A DNA stretch of 35,544 nt from an uncultured Verrucomicrobiota bacterium (lineage in GTDB: Bacteria > Verrucomicrobiota > Verrucomicrobiia > Chthoniobacterales > SZAS-18), in contig CALMAQ010000056.1 in NCBI GenBank assembly GCA_937859745.1, forward strand, positions 1 through 35,544, read 5' to 3'. A model generated the notes under the pieces. That model had not been told where the DNA came from, searched no databases, and worked only from the letters and a program-made list of their open reading frames with translations. Shown here piece after piece: positions 16,661 through 23,672 of this stretch (the first letter of the stretch is position 1; each line of letters starts with the position of its first letter). The position numbers and the translations under genes were made by a program.

Positions 16661-17656
16661 ATGAAAGAAGCGAACATTGTGGTCTGTGGGGGCGGAGGAT
16701 TCATCGGCGGTCATCTGATCGCAGACTTACGCCGTCAGGGAGTGACCCGTCTGCGCGCGGTGGATTTCAAGCCGATCAGCGGATGGTACCAGCACTTCGA
16801 TGACGTGGAGAACCTGGTGCTCGACTTGCAGGATCGTCAGAACTGCGAGCAGGCCGTCAACGGCGCTGGCATGGTGTACAACCTCGCCAGCGACATGGGC
16901 GGCATGGGCTTCATCGAGAACAACAAGTGCCTGTGCATGCTCAGTGTGCTCATCAACACGCATCTGCTCATGGCATCGCACAAGGCAGGCGTGGAGAAGT
17001 ATTTCTTTTCCTCCTCGGCGTGCGTGTACGCCGCCGACAAGCAGACGGACCCGAACGTCACGGCACTCAAGGAAGCGGACGCCTACCCGGCCATGCCCGA
17101 GGACGGTTATGGCTGGGAAAAGCTCTACGGCGAGCGCCTGTGCCGCCACTATACCGAGGACTTCGGACTAATGACCTGCTCGGCCCGCTACCACAACGTC
17201 TACGGCCCGTTCGGCACGTACGACGGCGGGCGGGAGAAGGCCCCGGCGGCTGTCTGCCGCAAGGTGATCTCCGCCTTGATGAGCGGTCGCCACGAGATCG
17301 AAATCTGGGGTGACGGCACCCAGACGCGATCCTTCATGTACATCGACGACTGCCTCAAGGGCACGCAGATGATGATGGCGCGCAGCGTGCCCGGGCCGCT
17401 GAACGTGGGCAGCAGCGAATTGGTGACGATCAACCAACTCGTGGACATCGTCGAGGACATCGCCGGGGTGAAGCTCAAGCGCAGCTACAACCTCAAGGCC
17501 CCCAAGGGTGTCAACGGCCGCAACAGTGACAACACGCTCATCAAGCAGTTGATGGGCTGGGAACCGTCGATCTCGTTGCGCGTGGGCATGGAAAAGACCT
17601 ACCGCTGGGTCTACGACCAGATGCAGGCTCGGCAGCCTGCACTGGCGGGGGTGTAG
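16661..17656 (+). CDS. gme: GDP-mannose 3,5-epimerase-like enzyme
   Basis: This extended short-chain dehydrogenase/epimerase of 331 aa from the ATG at 16661 (a TTG 21 bases upstream is the track start) is expected to convert GDP-D-mannose to GDP-L-galactose or GDP-L-gulose. The Rossmann loop is VCGGGGFIGGHL. Residues typical of GME and not of general epimerases are all present: NLASDMGGMGFI (about 74), SSSACVY with Cys121, DGYGWEK with Tyr150 and Lys154, FGTYDGGREKAPAA with Lys193, GDGTQTRSFMYIDD, and GRNSDNTLIK. The similarity to plant GME is strong along the chain. A bacterial GME has been characterised from the verrucomicrobium Methylacidiphilum, so the enzyme is not unexpected in this phylum. 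Here it lies inside a glycan locus, suggesting an L-galactose-type sugar in the polymer. No mannose-1-phosphate guanylyltransferase is in the window. Confidence 0.88.
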   Translation: MKEANIVVCGGGGFIGGHLIADLRRQGVTRLRAVDFKPISGWYQHFDDVENLVLDLQDRQNCEQAVNGAGMVYNLASDMGGMGFIENNKCLCMLSVLINTHLLMASHKAGVEKYFFSSSACVYAADKQTDPNVTALKEADAYPAMPEDGYGWEKLYGERLCRHYTEDFGLMTCSARYHNVYGPFGTYDGGREKAPAAVCRKVISALMSGRHEIEIWGDGTQTRSFMYIDDCLKGTQMMMARSVPGPLNVGSSELVTINQLVDIVEDIAGVKLKRSYNLKAPKGVNGRNSDNTLIKQLMGWEPSISLRVGMEKTYRWVYDQMQARQPALAGV

Positions 17657-17663
17657 CGTGGCA

Positions 17664-17701
17664 GAACCACGTCCCCCTACCGTGTGGGTAGGGGCTGGTT
17701 C
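17664..17701. terminator. Strong stem-loop between convergent genes
   Basis: Inner stem CCCCTACC (17674-17681) / GGTAGGGG (17687-17694) with loop GTGTG, enclosed by an outer stem GAACCA (17664-17669) / TGGTTC (17696-17701). It starts 8 bp after the epimerase stop and contains the stop codon of the converging gene (TAG, 17677-17679 on the minus strand). A bidirectional terminator is the simplest reading, though no long T-run follows. Confidence 0.6.
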
Positions 17702-18429
17702 CACAAAGTTTTCACCGGGTGCAGCGTCCAGGCCCCATCGCGGCGGGCGTGCTCGATCTGGTCCACGAAATCGCCCAGACTGTTGATGTGGCGGTTTTGA
17801 TCGCCCCAATCACGCAGGCGATAACCGAGGTGATGGGCGGTCGTGGGTAGATACAGTTCCAGGTAGATCGGAAATGGCTCCGTCCGGGCCGCCGTGACGT
17901 CGAAGGCCCCCCGTTTCCAAAAGCTGCCGCTACCGAACATGGAAAGCACTACCCGCCGGTCGTGCCGTACGCTGAAGCTTTCCCAGTGTTTGAAGAAGCC
18001 GGGCAAAGCCGCGTGGTAGAGGTAGTGGGGCTGGCTGGTGCCGTCCACCCTTTGGAGTTGGAAGGCCAGGACATCGGCGCGTTCCTCTTCCAGGTAGGTG
18101 AGTTGCCGTTCGTTGAAGCCCGGTGTGACCGGCAGTTGGTCGTACTCGGCGAAATGGACGTGGGTGTAGTCCCGCCCCTCCAACCAGCGAGAAACCACGC
18201 GCCAAACCCCCGTGTAGCTTTGCCGCTCCCGAGGATGTTTGACCGTCCGCAGGCGTGGATCGTCCACCAGCGTTTTGTGTGGGTGATCAAGCTGGGCAAG
18301 CAGCTTCTCGTCCCCGTTGAAGACGATGAGCACGTTCTCCGGCGGACAGTAATCGCGCCACCAAGCGAGCATCCGGTCCATCTGCGCGACGGGTTGATGC
18401 GTCAGCAGGACATTAAGGACGCGGCTCAT
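17677..18429 (-). CDS. Unrecognised protein of the glycan locus, possibly GT-A-like
   Basis: This 250-aa soluble protein belongs to no family I can name with confidence. It opens LNVLLTHQPVAQMDRMLAWW, followed by ENVLIVFNGDEKLL, which resembles the first Rossmann-like strands of nucleotide-sugar transferases. A stretch THVHFAEYDQLPVTPGF (about 94-110) could stand in for the acidic DxD metal site. SMFGSGSFWKRGAFDVTA (about 168-185) resembles the acceptor-side glycine/aromatic segment of GT-A proteins. There is no signal peptide and no membrane segment. It is the last gene of a minus-strand block after two GT4 genes and a small ORF, whose end it overlaps by 17 bp, so a role in building the same glycan is likely. 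The glycosyltransferase reading is an inference from pattern and context only. Confidence 0.75.
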   Translation of the reverse strand: MSRVLNVLLTHQPVAQMDRMLAWWRDYCPPENVLIVFNGDEKLLAQLDHPHKTLVDDPRLRTVKHPRERQSYTGVWRVVSRWLEGRDYTHVHFAEYDQLPVTPGFNERQLTYLEEERADVLAFQLQRVDGTSQPHYLYHAALPGFFKHWESFSVRHDRRVVLSMFGSGSFWKRGAFDVTAARTEPFPIYLELYLPTTAHHLGYRLRDWGDQNRHINSLGDFVDQIEHARRDGAWTLHPVKTLWNQPLPTR

Positions 18430-18673
18430 GGGGGAAGTCGGGAGCAGGATGCGTCGTGAAGCCCATTTCCTGTTTCCAGTAGGTCAAGCGCTCTTGCGGC
18501 AGGAAAACAGGACGCACGGCAGCCTCTAAGCCAATCAGGTGAACCTTGCCGCGGAAGGACACGATCAGCGCGCGGCCGAGGACCCGGCCCGTCCGCTGGT
18601 CCACGACCGGCGAGCCCAATGCCCGGGCAGCACGGACTACCAGGGTACGTAGGACCATCTTGAATCGTTCCAT
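18413..18673 (-). CDS. Small unrecognised protein of the glycan locus
   Basis: This short basic protein is 86 aa from the ATG at 18673. Its core contains DQRTGRVLGRALIVSFRGKVHLIGL (two short beta-like stretches), followed by a proline-rich end. No family is recognised. It sits between a GT4 gene and the GT-A-like gene on the same strand and overlaps the next gene by 17 bp, so it looks like a real operon member. An alternative TTG start at 18712 would overlap the upstream GT4 stop as TTGA, the classic arrangement for translational coupling, and would make 99 aa with a more hydrophobic N-terminus (LFLLFSP). The sequence does not decide between the two. Confidence 0.55.
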   Translation of the reverse strand: MERFKMVLRTLVVRAARALGSPVVDQRTGRVLGRALIVSFRGKVHLIGLEAAVRPVFLPQERLTYWKQEMGFTTHPAPDFPHEPRP

Positions 18674-18708
18674 CGCAGGGGAGAAAAGAAGGAAGAGCGT
18701 GGCGGAAG

Positions 18709-19857
18709 TCAATGCCGATCACCGTTTGGTCCGCGCAGGCTGGCCACGATGGCATCAATCCGCTCGCCGGTCAGCTTGTCAAAGTCGAACCGCCGCACCC
18801 ATGTCATGCCGTTGGCGCGTAGGCGGGCGTGCAGGTCGTTGTCGGACGCCAGAGTTTCCAACGCCCTGGCCACGGCAGCCGCGTCCGTGTAGTCCACGAT
18901 CAGCGCGTTCCCGCCGGTCACCTCGTCCATGATCGGGAGGTGGTTGACCACGCATGGCGTGCCGCAGGCCATGGCCTCGGCCACGCAGCGGCCGAACGTT
19001 TCCTCACGGCTTGCCAGGCAAAATAGACGGGCGTGGCGGTACAACGGGGCGAGCCAGCGGTCATCGATCCAGCCCAGGAACCGCACGTCGTTTCTGATGC
19101 CCAGCGCCTCCGTGTGCGCGCGGGCAGCGTCCGCGCCGCCGTGCCAGCCGCCGCCGACCATCACCAATGGACGCGCCGCGCGCCAAGCCTCCGGCAGCCG
19201 CGCGTAGCCCGCCAGCAGCCGGTCGGCCTGTTTGTACTCGTAGAAGTTGCTGACCCAGAGCAGGTAGCCTGGTTCCACGCTGAACTCCGCGTGGAGTGCC
19301 GCCGCCTCGTGCGCCGGGGCATCCGGGGTGAACTGGTCGTGCTGCAAGCCCTCGTAAGAGACGACCGTTCGGGCGTGTGCCGCCGGGAACGCCTGGAGGA
19401 ACTGATTTTCGGCGAAGCGGGAGTTGACGATGATGATCTCGGCCAGGTCCACGCTGCGGTTGACGATCAGGCGGCGGTAAACTTGCCGCGCGAAGCCGAC
19501 GCGGTTCTTGCCGCTGAGGTGTTGCAGGGAAAACAGGTGCATCGCCACCGGGAGGGATTTTCTCACCGGCACGAAGCCAACGGTGAGCAGCGCCGCCGCG
19601 CCGAGCCGCCGGGCGGCGGCCGGCACGAGGAAGTGGTCGGACAGCAAGCGCCGGGCGAGCCGGTCGTTGGCCGGGTACCGGCGCACGGCCTGCACGCGCG
19701 GATCGTCGATCCGCCAGGCTTGGCCGGGACCGGCGAAGACGATCCAATCGATGTGTGGGTAGAGCGGCAGAGCATGCGAGATGAACTCGTGGAACAGGCT
19801 GGTCAAACCTGTCTTGCGAGTTGGGTTTTCGCAGAGAATGGAGAGAGCCAGCTTCAC
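18709..19857 (-). CDS. Glycosyltransferase family 4
   Basis: This 382-aa cytoplasmic GT-B enzyme is expected to transfer a nucleotide-activated sugar with retention of configuration onto a lipid-linked glycan. The N-terminal domain is typical (KLALSILCENPTRKTGLTSLF, then IIIVNSRFAENQF). The C-terminal Rossmann domain has LLWVSNFYEYKQADRLLAGY (about 218), VRFLGWIDDRWLAPLYRHA and the EX7E-type signature SREETFGRCVAEAMACGTP (about 303-321). The first codon in frame is GTG (19857). Downstream, the small ORF begins at or near this gene's stop; upstream, another GT4 gene ends 63 bp away, so the genes form a block. The specific sugar is not predictable from these motifs. Confidence 0.9.
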   Translation of the reverse strand: MKLALSILCENPTRKTGLTSLFHEFISHALPLYPHIDWIVFAGPGQAWRIDDPRVQAVRRYPANDRLARRLLSDHFLVPAAARRLGAAALLTVGFVPVRKSLPVAMHLFSLQHLSGKNRVGFARQVYRRLIVNRSVDLAEIIIVNSRFAENQFLQAFPAAHARTVVSYEGLQHDQFTPDAPAHEAAALHAEFSVEPGYLLWVSNFYEYKQADRLLAGYARLPEAWRAARPLVMVGGGWHGGADAARAHTEALGIRNDVRFLGWIDDRWLAPLYRHARLFCLASREETFGRCVAEAMACGTPCVVNHLPIMDEVTGGNALIVDYTDAAAVARALETLASDNDLHARLRANGMTWVRRFDFDKLTGERIDAIVASLRGPNGDRH

Positions 19858-19920
19858 GCGGGATGATCCGTTCGGAAAAGCAGCTTTCAGGGTGGGGGGA
19901 CCGCTGTAGACCGCGCGAAT

Positions 19921-21204
19921 TCAAGAACCAGCCGAGAGAGAGGTGGACGTTGAAAAGACCGGTTCAAGATACTCGTGCACGCATTGCTCCAGATAGGAAG
20001 GTTCGAAATGGTGCGCGCGGCTTTTCGCCGCCCGGCATGCTCGCAGCCAAGTCCGGGGGTCTTTCATCCATTCAGCTGCCATGCGGCAACCTTGTTCCAG
20101 CCAGTCGTCTACGTTCGTGACCCGGTCGTTCAACCCGGTCTCCGCGGTGACGACGGTCGCCGCGCCGCTCAGGCCGAGGGTCATGGAGGGCAGGCCCGTG
20201 GAATAGGCTTCCACCAGCGCCAGCGACGAGGAATCGTGCATGGTGGGATAGAGATACAGATGGCTGTCGGCATACGCCTGCATCAATTGCTGTCGGCTGA
20301 CCATGCCATGAAACGTGACGTGCTCGGCCAACCCCAGGCGGCGGACTCGCGCCTGCAAAGCAGCGAGCGCCTTGCCCTGTGCGTAAACGTCCAACACGGC
20401 GTTGATGCCTCGCTGCCGCATTCGGTGCACGCTTTCCACCCCCAGGTGCATGCCTTTCCACCAGAGCGCGCGTCCCGCGCAGAGACACCGCAGCCGCTCG
20501 GGCAGCGTCGCTGCCTGTTGTTCGCGTCCGCGCAGGACCGTGGCGTCATCCGCGCCGCTGTCCTGAAAAGCGTCGGGAAAGACGACCGCCGTGCGACCTG
20601 CACCGATGGCGGTCACGGCGTCGAGCGACTCGCGCGTGGTGGCCAGCGTGATCCGCGCGTTCCTGAGTACCGCGCGCAGGTGCGGCAACACCGCGAAGGT
20701 GCGATTAATCGGCGAACGCACCGCCTCGCCGGCAATCTCTCGCCATGGCAGGCGAAGCTGCCACAGCAGCGTCCAAGGGATGCTTTCTCCTCCGCCGAGC
20801 GGGCCGAGTGTGTACGGGATACCGAGCAGGTCATAACGCGGGAGCACCCGGAACGAGCCCAGCGTGATGTGGTGCAGGCCGACGATAGGCCGGGCTCGGA
20901 TGAGCTGTCGACAAAGGTCCAGAGCCTGCGAGCACCAGCGCTGGTACGTCGGGTAGTATTGCCATGGCGGCCCGGGCGCAAAGTCCTCACCGACGGCATG
21001 CACGCGCCAGCCCCGGGGCAGGCCGCGTTCCTCGAAGTGCCGCGCGTTGCCGGGCAGCGTGAGCACTTCCAGTCGGTAAAACTTCGCCAGCGCGTTCGCC
21101 CAAACCCAACCTTTTCCGGGTTCCGATCCCATATCGGACCGGATGCCTGCGGCAACCAAGATCAAGACAGGTTTTTCGCCAGGGTCAGTCATGCAGTGCG
21201 CCAT
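19921..21204 (-). CDS. Glycosyltransferase family 4
   Basis: A GT-B glycosyltransferase of 427 aa and the first gene of the minus-strand block running to 17677. The N-terminal domain has the beta-alpha-beta opening VLILVAAGIRSDMGSEPGKGW, with the donor-domain glycine turn, and LLGIPYTLGPLGGGESIP (about 155). The C-terminal domain has LRCLCAGRALWWKGMHLGVE (about 270), EHVTFHGMVSRQQLMQAY and the EX7E-like MHDSSSLALVEAYSTGLP (about 347). In that signature the first glutamate is replaced by aspartate, which is seen in several GT4 subgroups. The start at 21204 is an ATG; a second ATG four codons later (21192) is equally possible. It diverges from the GT61 gene across a 168-bp region in which I see no clear promoter. 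Confidence 0.88.
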   Translation of the reverse strand: MAHCMTDPGEKPVLILVAAGIRSDMGSEPGKGWVWANALAKFYRLEVLTLPGNARHFEERGLPRGWRVHAVGEDFAPGPPWQYYPTYQRWCSQALDLCRQLIRARPIVGLHHITLGSFRVLPRYDLLGIPYTLGPLGGGESIPWTLLWQLRLPWREIAGEAVRSPINRTFAVLPHLRAVLRNARITLATTRESLDAVTAIGAGRTAVVFPDAFQDSGADDATVLRGREQQAATLPERLRCLCAGRALWWKGMHLGVESVHRMRQRGINAVLDVYAQGKALAALQARVRRLGLAEHVTFHGMVSRQQLMQAYADSHLYLYPTMHDSSSLALVEAYSTGLPSMTLGLSGAATVVTAETGLNDRVTNVDDWLEQGCRMAAEWMKDPRTWLRACRAAKSRAHHFEPSYLEQCVHEYLEPVFSTSTSLSAGS

Positions 21205-21372
21205 GTGAAACGCAAAGCTCTGCCACTGTCAATACCAAGTGTCTTTCGAGGGCTCTGTCCCGGCCACGATGAAGCCTGATGTCCCGGCAAAAAAGATTCC
21301 GCCCCAGCACGACATCATGTAATTTGCGCCTTGGCTGCCGAAAAAGCCTCCCGGTATCTTCCGCACGGCGAG

Positions 21373-22413
21373 ATGATCAAGTCTATCTTCACCCATCTCC
21401 GGTCCGGTGCGGCGGACGCCCGCAAGGCGCTGATCCGTTCGGCGTTCGCCGTTGCCCGGGTCGCGGGTGTGACCGTGACGAAGAAGCCGGCTCTCGAGTG
21501 GTTCCTTTCCACGACGGGGCAATCGCTCGGGCACGGTCTATACGAATTGCGCCTCGGACCCATGGTGCGCTCCCTAGAGATAAACCGGGCGGGCATCGTG
21601 CGGGTAAATCGACGCCAGTTGCTCGAAATCGACTACGGCACGACGCAGGGCCTGACCGGCTGGCGTCCGCATCAACGGATGAAGTGTTGCGTCCATCTGT
21701 GGAGCCAGCGTTGGCTGGGCTACTATCACTGGCTAATCGACGTGGCTCCAAAAATCTGCGCTGCCCAAGAGGCATATGGACGTGATCTCGCCGACTGGAA
21801 GCTGTGCTGGCCCATGGTCGGTTCCGCCTACGAGGCGCAGACCCTCGCGCTGCTGGAGGTGCCTGCCGATAGGATTGTCAACACGCAGGAGTCCGGCGGG
21901 CTCTCGGCCGAAGTACTCGCCTGCGCGCCGATCCCTTGGTGGGAGGAGCCGCCACACCCGAGGGTGCACCTGCTGCGTAAGCGCCTGGAAGCGCATCTGG
22001 CCGAACCGGACGGCACGCGCCTCTTCATCACGCGTGTCGGTACGCGCGCTTGTGTGAACCAATCGGAAGTGCTCGATGTCCTGGCCCGCTATGATTTTCG
22101 GCCCGTAGACTTCGGTACGATGCCGCTCACCGAGCAAATTCGGCTGGTTTCCACCGCCGAAACAGTCGGTGGCTTCCACGGTGCCGGTTTGGCAAACATG
22201 CTCTGGTGCCATCCCGGCACCCGCATCATCGACCTGTTGCCGCCCGACTATCAGCCAAAATGGTTCGCCAACCTGAGTTTGATGCTGGGCCTGCGCTACC
22301 ACTCCCTGGAGGCTCAGCCCGGCACCGTGCGGGAGGCGCACTGGTCGCAGATGTATGATTCCTACCGGGTGGACATCCCGGCGTTCCGGGCCGCACTGGC
22401 AAACATTTTCTGA
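21373..22413 (+). CDS. Glycosyltransferase family 61 (DUF563)
   Basis: This protein is 346 aa from the ATG at 21373; the track start is a TTG 42 bases upstream. GT61 motifs are clear in the C-terminal two-thirds: LGYYHWLIDVAPKI (about 115), LFITRVGTRACVNQSEVLDVL (about 217), FGTMPLTEQIRLVSTAETV, then VGGFHGAGLANMLWCHPGTRIIDLLPP (about 261-287). The HGAGL segment is the most diagnostic part. GT61 includes plant xylosyl- and arabinosyltransferases and many bacterial enzymes in capsule and EPS loci, mostly uncharacterised. There is no signal peptide; it presumably acts at the cytoplasmic face. It is paired with the GT4 gene 134 bp downstream on the plus strand, an island between two minus-strand blocks. 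Confidence 0.88.
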   Translation: MIKSIFTHLRSGAADARKALIRSAFAVARVAGVTVTKKPALEWFLSTTGQSLGHGLYELRLGPMVRSLEINRAGIVRVNRRQLLEIDYGTTQGLTGWRPHQRMKCCVHLWSQRWLGYYHWLIDVAPKICAAQEAYGRDLADWKLCWPMVGSAYEAQTLALLEVPADRIVNTQESGGLSAEVLACAPIPWWEEPPHPRVHLLRKRLEAHLAEPDGTRLFITRVGTRACVNQSEVLDVLARYDFRPVDFGTMPLTEQIRLVSTAETVGGFHGAGLANMLWCHPGTRIIDLLPPDYQPKWFANLSLMLGLRYHSLEAQPGTVREAHWSQMYDSYRVDIPAFRAALANIF

Positions 22414-22547
22414 GCGCCCGCCATGCCCGCGGGACGCCCCGAAACTGAAGCCTTGCGTTCGCTTGACTCCGCGGCGGGCGACCGGCAAACTCCCCCGCGA
22501 GCGCCCCGAGGTGGGTGCCTGCTTTGTCTCGGCCCGTTTTTCTCGCT

Positions 22548-23672
22548 ATGCCCCGTGTTCTCTGGTTGCCTGCGCATCCGGCGTCGGGAGCCGTCAGCAT
22601 GGACCGCTACTGGCGCGAATTGGAGCGCCAGCGCCAACGGCAAGCGCCTGCAAGGCAAGACGTGCACATCGATTGCGCCCTCGGCTCGCCACCGACGCGG
22701 AGCCAGGTAGCGGGAAGGTGGCAGCGTGCCTGGCAGAAGTACGCTGCTTACCCTCTGCTGACGAGGACGGCAAGCCATCGGTCGGGAGTGGAAACCGTCC
22801 ATGTGCTCGACCACTCCTTTGCTCATCTGTTGAGCAGCGTCCCGCGACATGGGGTGTACAAGATTGTGACGGTGCACGACTTGGCACCGTTGCGTGATCC
22901 CACCGGGCTGACCGTCCCACAGCAGCGTCGATTCCGACGTACCGTCGAGCACGTGCACGAGGCCGATCTTATCCTGGCGGATTCTCGCCACAGCGCGGAG
23001 GAAACGGTCGCTTTGCTTGGTGTCGCGTCGGAAAAAATGCGCGTGCTCCCACTGGGAGTGGATTTCGCTCAGTTCTCGACCCGGGCTGTGCATCCGGAAA
23101 GCTCCGGTCTGCCACCAAGTTTGACGCGGCGGAAGGTCGTGCTGAGCGTGGGTGCCCATATCTCCAGAAAAAACCTGGAGATCCTGCCCGAGGTTTTTGG
23201 CCAGGTGCGGGTAAACGATTTGACGCTCCTGCGGATCGGTACCGCGCTGCCGCCCGCCTTGCTGGCCGATCTGCGGTCGGTCCTGGGGGCGGGGGGCGTC
23301 GTGGAACTTGGTGCCGTGCCGGATGCCACCCTGGTCCAAGCATACCAGCGCGCTGATGCTCTGTTGTTCCCCTCGCGCATCGAAGGGTTCGGCTTTCCGG
23401 TGCTTGAAGCGATGGCCGCCGGTTGCCCGGTGGTCTGTACGAACGTCACCAGCCTGCCGGAAATCGGCGGCGAGGCAGCGTTGTACTTCGCCCCGGATGA
23501 TGCCGCCACTGCTGCCGGGCACCTGCGGCGGCTGTTGACGGATGATTTCGCCCGCGCGGCGGTCGTGACCGCCGGTCTGCAACAGGCAGCCGAGTTTTCC
23601 TGGTCGCGGCACTTCGAGCGGCTGCTCGAAGTCTACCGCGATGGCGTGGTTGTATTCCGGGCCAAGCCGTAG
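22548..23672 (+). CDS. Glycosyltransferase family 4
   Basis: A GT-B glycosyltransferase of 374 aa from the ATG at 22548; the track start is a GTG 33 bases upstream. The N-terminal domain has VYKIVTVHDLAPLRDP (about 97) and ADLILADSRHSAEETVALLG (about 129). The C-terminal domain has KVVLSVGAHISRKNLEILPE (about 193), VVELGAVPDATLVQAYQRADA and the EX7E signature SRIEGFGFPVLEAMAAGCPVV (about 274), followed by the usual SLPEIGGEAALYFAP. This subgroup, with SLPEIGGEAA, includes mannosyl- and rhamnosyltransferases. It ends 40 bp inside the 3' end of the convergent O-antigen ligase-like gene, so the two coding sequences overlap tail to tail. Confidence 0.9.
   Translation: MPRVLWLPAHPASGAVSMDRYWRELERQRQRQAPARQDVHIDCALGSPPTRSQVAGRWQRAWQKYAAYPLLTRTASHRSGVETVHVLDHSFAHLLSSVPRHGVYKIVTVHDLAPLRDPTGLTVPQQRRFRRTVEHVHEADLILADSRHSAEETVALLGVASEKMRVLPLGVDFAQFSTRAVHPESSGLPPSLTRRKVVLSVGAHISRKNLEILPEVFGQVRVNDLTLLRIGTALPPALLADLRSVLGAGGVVELGAVPDATLVQAYQRADALLFPSRIEGFGFPVLEAMAAGCPVVCTNVTSLPEIGGEAALYFAPDDAATAAGHLRRLLTDDFARAAVVTAGLQQAAEFSWSRHFERLLEVYRDGVVVFRAKP

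Noticed and set aside
19975-21279. 434-aa plus-strand ORF
   Set aside because: Antisense to a clear GT4 gene; no motif.
22362-23612. 416-aa minus-strand ORF
   Set aside because: Antisense to the GT4 gene at 22548, whose EX7E signature is clear.
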